The notes beneath the pieces were generated by a model, which was not told the DNA's origin, made no database searches, and saw only the letters and a program-made list of their open reading frames with translations. Below are positions 28,801 to 37,059 of a stretch of DNA of 64,000 nt, piece by piece. The number at the start of each line of letters is the position of its first letter. The stretch's first letter is position 1. A program made the position numbers and the translations under genes. The DNA is taken from positions 1 to 64,000 of the forward strand of contig CAZMSH010000003.1 in the NCBI GenBank assembly GCA_964568875.1. The letters are read 5' to 3'. Source of the DNA: SLNP01 sp964568875. GTDB taxonomy: Bacteria > Bacteroidota > Bacteroidia > Bacteroidales > VadinHA17.

Positions 28801-28978
28801 CGGTGCTCTAAGCAAGCTTGGAATCAGGAACATGGATGTCTCATTATTGGGGACCAACCTGTTTACATGGACACCTTTCAAGCTTGGAGGTGACCCTGAA
28901 GGATTCAACTCAGGCGTTGATTTTGGTGCATATCCGATGCTGAAAAGATTTACGGCAGAGATAAGGGTAACTTTCTAA
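25835..28978 (+). CDS. SusC-like TonB-dependent outer-membrane transporter 1
   Basis: This 1047-residue protein is made of a signal peptide (cleaved near VNGQQ), a CarboxypepD-reg-like Ig domain (about 28-105), the SusC linker DEVVVVGYG, a TonB plug (about 115-225, ending IIVTTKRG) and a 22-strand barrel ending in Phe (IRVTF). An acidic loop DFNGDGAVNS near residue 862 resembles the calcium-binding loops of SusC extracellular lids. It imports oligosaccharides or glycopeptides with its SusD partner, whose gene starts 19 bases downstream. As the first of two non-identical SusC proteins in the locus, it probably handles a different arabinosylated ligand from the second. Confidence 0.95.
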   Translation: MKPDNYKKMRLPLLLLFLSFLHLAVNGQQRTVTGTVMDEAGTTLPGVSVTIPGTTRGTITDFDGRYSIEAATSDTLQFSFVGMVTQKIRVGAQTVIDVTLTAEVAAIDEVVVVGYGVQRKESVVAAISQVSGERLRNVKTGGGIESTLQGNLPGLTVIMQDPTPGEESNSITMQIRGTASMGSNTPLILVDGVERPFGNLDPNEIASISILKDASATSIYGVRGANGVIIVTTKRGMKGAVQLDFTASTSIKSPTRLPEYLNAYETLVMRNEAYRNDGKWSSIIPDDILELYRTQESPYLYPDFDWMDFYFKPALDQSYNLNARGGNDFVHYFTSLSYLQEGDVFTVGELFPYEYEKHSAGYWHKRYNFRNNMDFFITPTTKLTFNLGGNLKVWNKPVDNYTQEIWFEPVTVMPYYPEEAVQQFPDNLIPYNQTGIRPMINPAQGNIRLQWTGGRGFMRNKSNDVQSDVILNQNLDFITPGLSIQANYSINSTFGYRQNFPLSQYYGFYLNPSDSTWTRYHQDAGIDNETPQPKLTVTSNENLTGASRSHYYRIQTNYGRTFGKHRVSGLGVFARRIARGTSSFPTYQEDWVGRATYSYAEKYMFEASISHTGSEKFAPGLRFGTFPSFAVGWLASEESWFKEALPWVNYFKPRYSWGMVGSDSGIARWLYISEYTAASGGVSFGFPLQSYSYIQEGTIPVTDATWETAIKQNIGIEMAFFRNQITLNVDLFNERREDILQTRRSVPSWVGVSSISGNIGETKSHGFEVELGWNKTFLNGFGVFGRFNFSGAESRVIYYDESANVPFHLKAEGKPVGIAQRMGYYTPATGVLNPGYYQDFDELFMWPVAGGRSPIVGDLKYVDFNGDGAVNSLDRVVSENPFVPIFNWSSTLGFMYKSWSVQGDLYGISNTQYSLRQGGMFYLYPFSQNKDNAMRVHADYWTPENRDASYPAVHSIATEQYNYQINQFGMVEGKYVRLRNVRLNYRVQAGALSKLGIRNMDVSLLGTNLFTWTPFKLGGDPEGFNSGVDFGAYPMLKRFTAEIRVTF

Positions 28979-28997
28979 ACCGCAAAAAAGGTAAAAA

Positions 28998-30749
28998 ATG
29001 AAAAAGGTACTATATATATTTATTATAACCTCACTCTTGTTCTCGGGATGCGAACAGTTCCTTGACAAGGTGGAGGATTCAACCGGAATGACAGAGGAGA
29101 TGGTATTTACAGACTATCTCAATGCCAGGCAGTTTGCAGACAGGATGTACAAGGATATGCATAACTATCTTATGGATGTCGACTATTCTCATATTTCGGC
29201 TTTCTGTGATGAAGGTTATGCAGAGTGCGACTGGGAGACTCTTCCCATTGTTCAGTCTGGTGACTGGCTCAGAGCCTATAACGCCGGCCAGGCTCTCCAG
29301 TTCTACGCAATATGGCGTGGATGGGAGAGCATAAGGATTGCCAACCTGACTATAGGGAATATTGACAGGCTTCTAGAAGGCAACGGAACCCAGTCACAGG
29401 TAAACGAAATAAAAGGACAGGCTCACTTTATGAGAGCATGGTATTACTGGGAGTTCCTGAGGAGACAAGGGGGCATGCCTTATATTACCCAGGCACTTCA
29501 GGGTTCTGATAATTTCGCTCTTCCAAGACTGAGTTATAACGAAACGGCCCGGATGATAGCCGCAGATTGTGACACTGCAGCCAATTTGCTGCCTGCGCAG
29601 TGGGATATGGCCAACCTGGGACGACCCACAGAGGGAGCTGCAATGGCTCTGAAGGCATCGGCTCTGCTCTTTGCTGCGAGTCCCACAAACAATCCGGGCA
29701 ATGATGTTTCACGCTGGACTGCGGCCGCAGAGGCAGCATGGGACCTTATCAGCCTGGCTAAGACAACTGGACGATACAGTCTGGTGCCATCGCTTGGAAC
29801 AAAGAGCATTACCTATAAGACCCCGCTTGGTGACCAGACAATTCAATTTCCCAGCGGATTTGACAGTGTGTTTATGTACACTCCATATAATGATGAGATT
29901 ATCTGGGAACACTACAGTGCAGTCAACTCAAGCAATGTATGGAGAATGTTTACACCCAAGAGCCTTGCGGCAGGAGGTATAATTCAGGGTTACAGTCCAT
30001 CACAGAATATTGTCGATATGTTCGAGACCGAAAATGGGCTGAACATTAATGATGATCCTGGATATGATCCTCAGAATCCATATATTGACAGGGATCCGAG
30101 ATTCTACCACTCAATTCTGTTCAACCAGCAGATGTGGACAACCAAGAGTGACACCTACCTGGAGCTTTATGAGGGTGGCAGTGACAGACCTAATACGAGT
30201 GACAAGCACTATTCTACCACAGGTTACCTGGCAAGAAAGTTCTGGGATATCAACAACAGCACCTGGGGCTCTTCAACAGCACCATCGACTCATGTAATAC
30301 ACTTCAGATATGCAGAAATACTCCTCATGTATGCTGAGGCATGCAACGAGATCGGTGGACCTGCATATACATTGCCCGGAGCAACTATCTCGGCAGTTGA
30401 TGCTGTTAATGAAGTCAGATCACGCGTTGGTATGCCTGATGTGGCCGCTCAATATCTTACCAAGGATGCATTCCGCACCAGGATAAAGAATGAGAGGGCT
30501 GTAGAGCTGTTCCTTGAAGGCAAGAGATTCTTCGATCTCTCCAGATGGGGTGATGCCCATAAGATTGAACACAGGGCTATCTACGGCGTGAGCTTAGTGC
30601 CGGATGCTGCCAGACCCACTGGTTACGCCATTTCTCGCACATCAACACCGGTGGTTACATATGTTTTCGAACAGAAGCACTACCGCTGGCCAATTCCTAC
30701 GGCTGATGCACTTATGTTCAAGGAGTTCCAGCAGAACCCGGGATGGTAA
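28998..30749 (+). CDS. SusD-like surface glycan-binding lipoprotein 1
   Basis: This 583-residue RagB/SusD family protein has a lipobox (LFSGC, Cys18), the SusD N-terminal domain with TPR-like helices (AHFMRAWYYWEFLRRQGG) and the C-terminal domain with the family motifs FRYAEILLMYAEACNE and RIKNERAVELFLEGKRFFDLSRWGD, ending in PGW. It caps the SusC barrel and binds glycan at the cell surface. It is 19 bases after its SusC and 26 bases before the second SusC gene. Confidence 0.95.
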   Translation: MKKVLYIFIITSLLFSGCEQFLDKVEDSTGMTEEMVFTDYLNARQFADRMYKDMHNYLMDVDYSHISAFCDEGYAECDWETLPIVQSGDWLRAYNAGQALQFYAIWRGWESIRIANLTIGNIDRLLEGNGTQSQVNEIKGQAHFMRAWYYWEFLRRQGGMPYITQALQGSDNFALPRLSYNETARMIAADCDTAANLLPAQWDMANLGRPTEGAAMALKASALLFAASPTNNPGNDVSRWTAAAEAAWDLISLAKTTGRYSLVPSLGTKSITYKTPLGDQTIQFPSGFDSVFMYTPYNDEIIWEHYSAVNSSNVWRMFTPKSLAAGGIIQGYSPSQNIVDMFETENGLNINDDPGYDPQNPYIDRDPRFYHSILFNQQMWTTKSDTYLELYEGGSDRPNTSDKHYSTTGYLARKFWDINNSTWGSSTAPSTHVIHFRYAEILLMYAEACNEIGGPAYTLPGATISAVDAVNEVRSRVGMPDVAAQYLTKDAFRTRIKNERAVELFLEGKRFFDLSRWGDAHKIEHRAIYGVSLVPDAARPTGYAISRTSTPVVTYVFEQKHYRWPIPTADALMFKEFQQNPGW

Positions 30750-30775
30750 TCAAAATGGTAAATTAACGAAATGCT

Positions 30776-33700
30776 ATGAAAAAAATTAAGCTAATAGGAT
30801 TGTTGATTCTCACTGCCGTGTTCTGCATGTATAGCTTTGCTGATATAAAGGCACAGGCAGGGAGAATTGCAACACAGACAATAACTTCGCAGGTTCTTAA
30901 TGAAAATGGAGAGCCTATGGCGAACGTGGTAGTCAACTCATTCAGGGCTAAGGGAAATGTTCTCACTTCATCTGACGGAACCTTCTCCATACTCGTAACC
31001 CAGGATGTTCAGGATCACATTGTGGTTGATGTTGAGGGATTCGAGACTGCGGTGGTACCTGTAGGTGCAGGGGTTCTTAATATTGAACCGATAACACTGA
31101 AGAAGAAGAAGTCTATGGACCCTAAAAATGTAGCACTGCTTCCCTATATGAAAATCACAAGTGACCGGAGTGTAGGAGCGGTTTCTACAATAACTGGTGA
31201 GGAACTGGCATCATATCCCACAGGATCGATGCTAACTGCTCTTTCAGGCAGGTTGCCCGGACTGGTGGTTTCACAGTCATCACATGTACCAGGCCAGGAA
31301 TCTGTTTATGCGACGATCAGGGGTAACCTCGCTACCATATACATTGACGGTATAATGAGAGACCCGGTGGGACTGTCTCTGGCTGAGGTTGAGAGGATAG
31401 ACCTTTTCAAGGACCTTCCGGGCAGATCGCAGTTAGGTATTAACGGTGATAATCCGGTTATCTGGATCACCACCAAAAAGGGTACCCCTTTCGTAACAAA
31501 GGTTAACTTCTCATCAGAGTATGGTTTGCACACTCCAACGGTGTTGCCTAAATATCTTGATGCGTACAACTACGCCATGCTTTATAACGAGGCATTGGAG
31601 AATGATCAGCTTAGTCCTGTTTATACACAGACTGATCTGAATGCCTACCGCGACGGTACCAATCCGCTCCGCTACCCTAATATCAACTGGTATGACAGGT
31701 ATGTGGCAAAAACGGCTCCTTTCCGTAAGGCCGATCTCTCATTCTCGGGCGGAGATAACAGGGTCTCCTATTACTCAAATTTCCATTATCACGGACACAA
31801 CGGACTGGAAACTATTGGGGAACAACTCAGAAGCAACCTTTACCAGCTTCGCGCTAAGGCTGACATTGAGCTGAACGATTTTATCAGGCTTGATGTCAAC
31901 ATTCTGGGATCATATGAAAAGCAGCGTTTTGCCAATGATGGTTCAGGTGGTGAGTTCTACGACTATTTCAGTACAATTTCGAACTACCCGTTCAATGCAA
32001 ATCCGCTCTATTTCGGAGACCTGATGCTTACCAGCGCCGACTATCCGATTAACCTCGACAATGAGTTCCTCTATTCCGGTTTTGCTGAATATATAAACAT
32101 CAATACACAGAATAATGCCCGGCTCACCATTGATCTCGGGAATGTGCTTGATGGTCTTACCTTCGTTGGTACGGCTGCCATTGATGCTTACAACATAGTA
32201 GCTAACAATAAGGGAGGAACAGCAGCCCTTTACAGATTGCAGACGACATCGGGCGGATCTGATACAGCTGTACTTATCACTCCTGAAAGTATTGTTGCTT
32301 CAATGTCAAGCAGCTATAATTATGTTAAGAGAAGAACAGCATTCTCATCAGGTCTGAATTATAACTATAACAGCGGTGACCATGAACTTACAGCCAACGC
32401 CATATATTATATGGGTCTTGATGAGATCAGAGCGGTTGACAATGACTATCAGCCTCTGAAGATGCAGGATTTTGTTCTTTCCGGAAATTATGCATATGCC
32501 GGAAAATATGTGCTGCAGGCAGATCTTGCCTATTCAGGCAGTATGAAGATGAGGAAAGGTGAGAGGTTTATGCTGTTTCCGACAGTAGGTGCTGCATGGA
32601 TATTGAGCAATGAGTCATTTTTGAGCCAGAACAATCTCTTTGATTACCTTAAGCTCTATGGCTCATTTGGGATAATTGGAGTGAATGACTTTTCACTGGG
32701 AGGTTATAACACATTTTACCTCCATGAGACTCTCTGGAGAGATGCCGGATCGTGGAGAACAGGTTATACCGGTAACTACAGCTCTTATGTGAATATTTAC
32801 AATATTGTACAGGAAGGAGCGCTTGAGTTCAGACTTCCCAAGAAGAGATATTTGAATCTGGGTTTGCAGGGAACGATACTGGATAAGGCATTGTCATTTG
32901 AGGTAAATTATTTCAACAACCTCTATTATGACAAGATATCCAATCTTGCCATGACCACACCATCTCTTCTCGGAAGCAGTTCATTTCTGCCGGCAGTTAA
33001 CTTCGGCAAGGACCTGAGATGGGGTTTCGACGGTATGCTGCAGTATTCGGGTCAGGCCGGAGACTTCACATATAGTGCAGGATTAAACGCAACATACCAG
33101 CGTGCTAAATACCTGGAATATGATGAACCAGAGGCTCTGCCTGAATATCGTAAAAGGTCAGGCAAGGATATGGATCTATTCTGGATATACCAGGCTGACG
33201 GTCTTTTCCAGTCACAGGGTCAGATTGACTCTCATACAGCCTATCAGAGCTGGGGGGAACTTGCCCCTGGTGACATAAGATATGTTGACTATAATGACGA
33301 CGGTTTGATTGATGAAGCTGACATTCATACTCCAGGAGCACATTCGCCAAGAATATTCTACGGAATCAACCTTTCTGCCGGCTACAAAGGGTTCAGTTTC
33401 TTTGCTCTGGGTCAGGGAATTGCCGATGGTGATGTAATGCTTTCATCGGGCAGATACTTCAGAATAAACGGAACAAGGCAGAACTACTCAGAATTCATGC
33501 TTGACAGATTCCCGGAGACAAACAATGTACCACGTCTTACTACACAGTCGTCAAACAACATTCAGAACTCAACCTTCTGGCTTGCCAGCGCGGCATACTT
33601 CAGGCTCAGGAATGTGGAGGTCAGTTACACACTTCCAACCCGTATTGCTTTCGGAATGAAGATGAAAGACCTGAAGGTGTTTGCAAGAGGTACCAACCTT

Positions 33701-33814
33701 TTGGTTGTGTCAGAACTCAACAAGTACAGTGTTGAACCTGACGATATGAATGCAGGTATAACCAAATACCCGATGCTGAAGACAATGACCTTCGGGATTT
33801 CGGCGAGGTTCTAA
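30776..33814 (+). CDS. SusC-like TonB-dependent outer-membrane transporter 2
   Basis: This 1012-residue protein has a signal peptide (ending near ADIKAQ), a CarboxypepD-reg-like domain (about 35-110), a plug (about 125-235, IWITTKKG) and a barrel ending GISARF. The typical VVVGYG linker between the Ig domain and plug is missing (replaced by a KKKKSMDPKN segment), so this is a divergent SusC branch. A calcium-loop-like DYNDDGLIDEAD lies near residue 838. It pairs with the SusD gene 10 bases downstream. The low similarity to SusC 1 suggests a second ligand rather than recent duplication. Confidence 0.93.
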   Translation: MKKIKLIGLLILTAVFCMYSFADIKAQAGRIATQTITSQVLNENGEPMANVVVNSFRAKGNVLTSSDGTFSILVTQDVQDHIVVDVEGFETAVVPVGAGVLNIEPITLKKKKSMDPKNVALLPYMKITSDRSVGAVSTITGEELASYPTGSMLTALSGRLPGLVVSQSSHVPGQESVYATIRGNLATIYIDGIMRDPVGLSLAEVERIDLFKDLPGRSQLGINGDNPVIWITTKKGTPFVTKVNFSSEYGLHTPTVLPKYLDAYNYAMLYNEALENDQLSPVYTQTDLNAYRDGTNPLRYPNINWYDRYVAKTAPFRKADLSFSGGDNRVSYYSNFHYHGHNGLETIGEQLRSNLYQLRAKADIELNDFIRLDVNILGSYEKQRFANDGSGGEFYDYFSTISNYPFNANPLYFGDLMLTSADYPINLDNEFLYSGFAEYININTQNNARLTIDLGNVLDGLTFVGTAAIDAYNIVANNKGGTAALYRLQTTSGGSDTAVLITPESIVASMSSSYNYVKRRTAFSSGLNYNYNSGDHELTANAIYYMGLDEIRAVDNDYQPLKMQDFVLSGNYAYAGKYVLQADLAYSGSMKMRKGERFMLFPTVGAAWILSNESFLSQNNLFDYLKLYGSFGIIGVNDFSLGGYNTFYLHETLWRDAGSWRTGYTGNYSSYVNIYNIVQEGALEFRLPKKRYLNLGLQGTILDKALSFEVNYFNNLYYDKISNLAMTTPSLLGSSSFLPAVNFGKDLRWGFDGMLQYSGQAGDFTYSAGLNATYQRAKYLEYDEPEALPEYRKRSGKDMDLFWIYQADGLFQSQGQIDSHTAYQSWGELAPGDIRYVDYNDDGLIDEADIHTPGAHSPRIFYGINLSAGYKGFSFFALGQGIADGDVMLSSGRYFRINGTRQNYSEFMLDRFPETNNVPRLTTQSSNNIQNSTFWLASAAYFRLRNVEVSYTLPTRIAFGMKMKDLKVFARGTNLLVVSELNKYSVEPDDMNAGITKYPMLKTMTFGISARF

Positions 33815-33824
33815 TTAAAAAAAA

Positions 33825-35528
33825 ATGATAGCGATGAGAAATATAATTCTTATAATAGCGTCGGTCTTCCTGTTGGCTTCGTGTGATTATCTTGACACCA
33901 GGCCGATACAGGACCTAAGCAGTGAAGAGCTCTGGAGTCATTCCACCTATGGCGAGGGGTTGCTTACAAGGGCTTATACAAACCTTTCCCGCACCTGGGA
34001 CGTACAATCAGAATACTATACCGACAATGCAGTGCCCAACACACCTGGAGCAAACCTACTTGCACTTGGGGGTTGGACACTGGAGGGAAATCCCATAGGT
34101 GAATGGGACTCATGGTACACCAGCATCAGATATCTTAACGAATTCCTTGAGAATGGCCGCGATCTGCTATATAGTGTAACCGACCCGGTCAAGGACGCCA
34201 CTCTGAAGAGATACAGAATAGGGGAGGCATATTTTCTGAGGGCCTGGTATCAATGGATGCTTCTGCGTACTTATGGTGGTTATGTTGACGGGCAGACAGA
34301 AGCTGTCGGGTATCCGATTGTTACATCTGTCCTTAAAAAAGGTGATGAACTGAATCTCCCGCGTAACACCTATGAGGAGTGCGTATCACAAATAGTACTT
34401 GATCTTGACTCTGCTGCATCGATACTACCCAACAGGTATACCGGTTCAGATGTATATACCGGGGTAATGAATGTTGGTCGTGCAAGCAGGTTTGCTGCAA
34501 TGACACTAAAGGCAAAGGTATATCTCTGGGCTGCAAGTCCTGCATATGGTCCATCAACACCTGAGTTGTGGGAAAGGGCGGCACAGGCGGCATATGATGC
34601 TATTTTTGCTCAGGGTGGTAACACTTCCCTATCGTCTTATGGCAGCAGTTGGTATACATCAGCATCTTCCTCAAATTTTATATGGATATATCCTGCCTCA
34701 AACTCAAATTCACTTGAGTACTCTTATTATCCTCCGAGCCTCTACGGTTCAGGTTTGTGTAACCCGTCACAGAATCTTGTTGATGCATTTCCCACTGCTG
34801 ACGGTTATCCGAAAGAGGTAAGCACAACATACGACCCTGATGCACCATACTCGGGCCGTGACCCCAGGTTGGCGATGAACGTGTTCTATAATGGCATGGA
34901 TTACAATTCGACAATCATCAGTACCTATGTAGGCGGTGATGATGCGCCAGGAGGGATCAGCAGGCAGGGAACGAGGACCGGCTACTATATGAGGAAGCTT
35001 CTTGCCTCCACGGTGAGGCTGACACCAGGTAACACAACAAGTGTGGAAAGAGTCTTTGTGTTTCTTCACAAGACAGATCTTTACCTTATGTTTGCCGAGG
35101 CTGCCAACGAAGCTTACGGTCCGGCAGATGCCACGCTGGGCTTCTCGGCCTATGATATTATGAGAAGAGTAAGGGGCAGAAGTGGTACAAGGATTGATTC
35201 CGATCCTGCAACCTCAGGATATCAGGATGCTTATCTTGATGAGCAGCGGGATGCAGGTAAGGATGCTTTCAGGACTTTGATTCACAACGAGAGGCGTCTT
35301 GAGATGGCTTTTGAGGGTGACAGGTTCTGGACCGTCAGGAGGCTTAATATGCCACTCAGCCATACTGTCAGGGGTGTTCAGATATTGAGAGACCCTGACA
35401 CAGGCACTTTTACCTATCAGTACAATGATGTGGAGGAACATACGTTCCAGCCCTACATGAGGTATATTCCTGTTCCGTTCCACCAGACGCTCATAATGAG
35501 TAACCTGAAACAGAACAGCGGATGGTAG
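33825..35528 (+). CDS. SusD-like surface glycan-binding lipoprotein 2
   Basis: This 567-residue RagB/SusD protein has a lipobox FLLASC (Cys20). Conserved pieces are GEAYFLRAWYQWMLLRTYGG in the N-terminal helical part and IHNERRLEMAFEGDRFWTVRRLN near the C-terminus, ending NSGW. It is the partner of SusC 2, 10 bases upstream. It precedes the DUF1735 surface lipoprotein by 41 bases, so susC1-susD1-susC2-susD2-DUF1735 form one transcript that ends at the hairpin at 36968. Confidence 0.94.
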   Translation: MIAMRNIILIIASVFLLASCDYLDTRPIQDLSSEELWSHSTYGEGLLTRAYTNLSRTWDVQSEYYTDNAVPNTPGANLLALGGWTLEGNPIGEWDSWYTSIRYLNEFLENGRDLLYSVTDPVKDATLKRYRIGEAYFLRAWYQWMLLRTYGGYVDGQTEAVGYPIVTSVLKKGDELNLPRNTYEECVSQIVLDLDSAASILPNRYTGSDVYTGVMNVGRASRFAAMTLKAKVYLWAASPAYGPSTPELWERAAQAAYDAIFAQGGNTSLSSYGSSWYTSASSSNFIWIYPASNSNSLEYSYYPPSLYGSGLCNPSQNLVDAFPTADGYPKEVSTTYDPDAPYSGRDPRLAMNVFYNGMDYNSTIISTYVGGDDAPGGISRQGTRTGYYMRKLLASTVRLTPGNTTSVERVFVFLHKTDLYLMFAEAANEAYGPADATLGFSAYDIMRRVRGRSGTRIDSDPATSGYQDAYLDEQRDAGKDAFRTLIHNERRLEMAFEGDRFWTVRRLNMPLSHTVRGVQILRDPDTGTFTYQYNDVEEHTFQPYMRYIPVPFHQTLIMSNLKQNSGW

Positions 35529-35569
35529 CCGCAATGCGCACTCAAATGAGAAAAAGAAAATTACGCGAT

Positions 35570-36928
35570 ATGAAAAAGATAGTATTAGTAATGATAATGG
35601 CCGTTCTGCTGGCAGGATGCTATGACGAATTCAGGCTGGATTATCCGTATACTACGGTTGCCTTTTCGGGTGTTACCGGAAACTCTTCTACGGCCGGTGT
35701 GCTGGGCAGAACTGTAGTTAAAGACGAGGGACTCAAGGTAGATATTGGTGTTTACCTGGCTGGAGTCCTCGAGAATAAGGAAGAGAGATGGGTAAGATTT
35801 GAGATCGATCCTTCAATACTTACAGGGACTCCCTATGAATTGATGCCGGCCGATTATTATACCCTGAGCAACAGCAATACATTCACGATTCCGAAGGGAA
35901 GCTATATTGGAAGAATTACCGTAACCCTTGATTCGGCAAAGTTTGTCGGCGATCCCAAATCGCTGGAGAAGATTTATGCCATACCTTTCAGGCTTACAGA
36001 GACCTCTGTTGACTCAATACTTGAGCCGCAGAGTACAAAAATCTTCCAGCTGAGTTACATCAATCACTATGAGGGGTGGTATGATCAGGTTGCAACATTC
36101 CAGACTTTCGATGAAACGGGTGGTGTTATAAATGCCGGCAATGTCTCTAATGTCATCAGTGCAACTACTGTTGCTCTTGATACGGTACTGGCAGACGGAA
36201 TGCTTTATATCGGTTCTGATTACGAGGTAATGTATAATGTAAATCCTGATAAAACCGTCTGGATGAAAAAACTACCCGTTTCTGATCCGGTTCCTGTGAA
36301 TCTTGCCATGACTGCCAGCAGTGTAACTACATCATATGTAAGTCCGTGGGAGAATCTGCTTGCCATCAGAAACGGCATTGATCCTACAAGCTCACGCGAC
36401 AAGACCGGGGGCGCATATGGTAACTGGAATAGCGCAAACACCTGGAGATGGGTTCAGTATGAATGGACGAATCTTCACCTGATTAGTCGTTCTGATATCT
36501 ATTGGTGGACTGACGGAGGAGGAATCCTTATACCGACAGACAGCTATATTGAGTATTGGGACCTGACACTGCAGGATTGGGTTGAGGTGCCTAACAATAG
36601 CGGTTATCCCAATGCGATTGATATGTACAACATCACAACTTTCGATGAAGTTCTGACCGATAAGATCAGGGTATGGATGATCAATACATCGCAATCCTGT
36701 GGGATCCTCGAGTGGAAGGTCTGGGGTAATATGGCTGCCGTAACACCTGAGCAGTCGAAGATTTCTGAGGTATTGCCTCAAGGTACATGCTCATTCGATC
36801 AGGCAGCGAGTGTCTATAACCTTAACTACAGGATCAATTATGAGGGCGAGACCTTCTATACCATCGTTGATACAAAGCTTACCTGGCGCAACAGGGTCAG
36901 GGATGGCGTTAACGAGTGGAGAAGGTAG
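35570..36928 (+). CDS. DUF1735 surface lipoprotein with discoidin-like module
   Basis: From the ATG at 35570 it is 452 residues long, with lipobox LLAGC. Residues about 25-175 match the DUF1735 (BT_3987-type N-terminal) beta-sandwich common in SusE/F-position surface glycan-binding proteins. Residues about 230-400 form a discoidin-like module (WVQYEWTNL, DIYWWTDGG, CGILEWKVWG) related to those in both GH127 proteins. The frame opens at 35522, overlapping the susD2 stop, but the internal ATG gives a proper signal peptide. It probably binds the target glycan at the cell surface. It is the last gene before a strong terminator. Confidence 0.85.
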   Translation: MKKIVLVMIMAVLLAGCYDEFRLDYPYTTVAFSGVTGNSSTAGVLGRTVVKDEGLKVDIGVYLAGVLENKEERWVRFEIDPSILTGTPYELMPADYYTLSNSNTFTIPKGSYIGRITVTLDSAKFVGDPKSLEKIYAIPFRLTETSVDSILEPQSTKIFQLSYINHYEGWYDQVATFQTFDETGGVINAGNVSNVISATTVALDTVLADGMLYIGSDYEVMYNVNPDKTVWMKKLPVSDPVPVNLAMTASSVTTSYVSPWENLLAIRNGIDPTSSRDKTGGAYGNWNSANTWRWVQYEWTNLHLISRSDIYWWTDGGGILIPTDSYIEYWDLTLQDWVEVPNNSGYPNAIDMYNITTFDEVLTDKIRVWMINTSQSCGILEWKVWGNMAAVTPEQSKISEVLPQGTCSFDQAASVYNLNYRINYEGETFYTIVDTKLTWRNRVRDGVNEWRR

Positions 36929-36967
36929 TTATGTTTATAACGATTGATATAAGATAGGACCTGAAGG

Positions 36968-37004
36968 TGAGGGGTTGTCTTAACCGGCAGCCCCTCATTT
37001 TTTT
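36968..37004 (+). terminator. rho-independent terminator inside the arabinose locus
   Basis: TGAGGGGTTG (36968-36977) pairs with CAGCCCCTCA (36988-36997) as a 10-bp stem with one G-T pair and a 10-base loop, followed by T7. It lies 40 bases after the DUF1735 gene and only 55 bases before the peptidase start, so the downstream enzymes are either attenuated or need an unseen promoter. Confidence 0.85.
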
Positions 37005-37059
37005 CCAATTATCCTGAGCAATGCCAAAGAGATTGTTATTGATCAGTGTGGCATTTAAA

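Noticed and set aside
37021..37059. Start of the metallopeptidase at 37021
   Set aside because: It would put 13 extra residues with a second basic patch before a complete signal peptide, and lies only 17 bases after the terminator T-run; not excluded.
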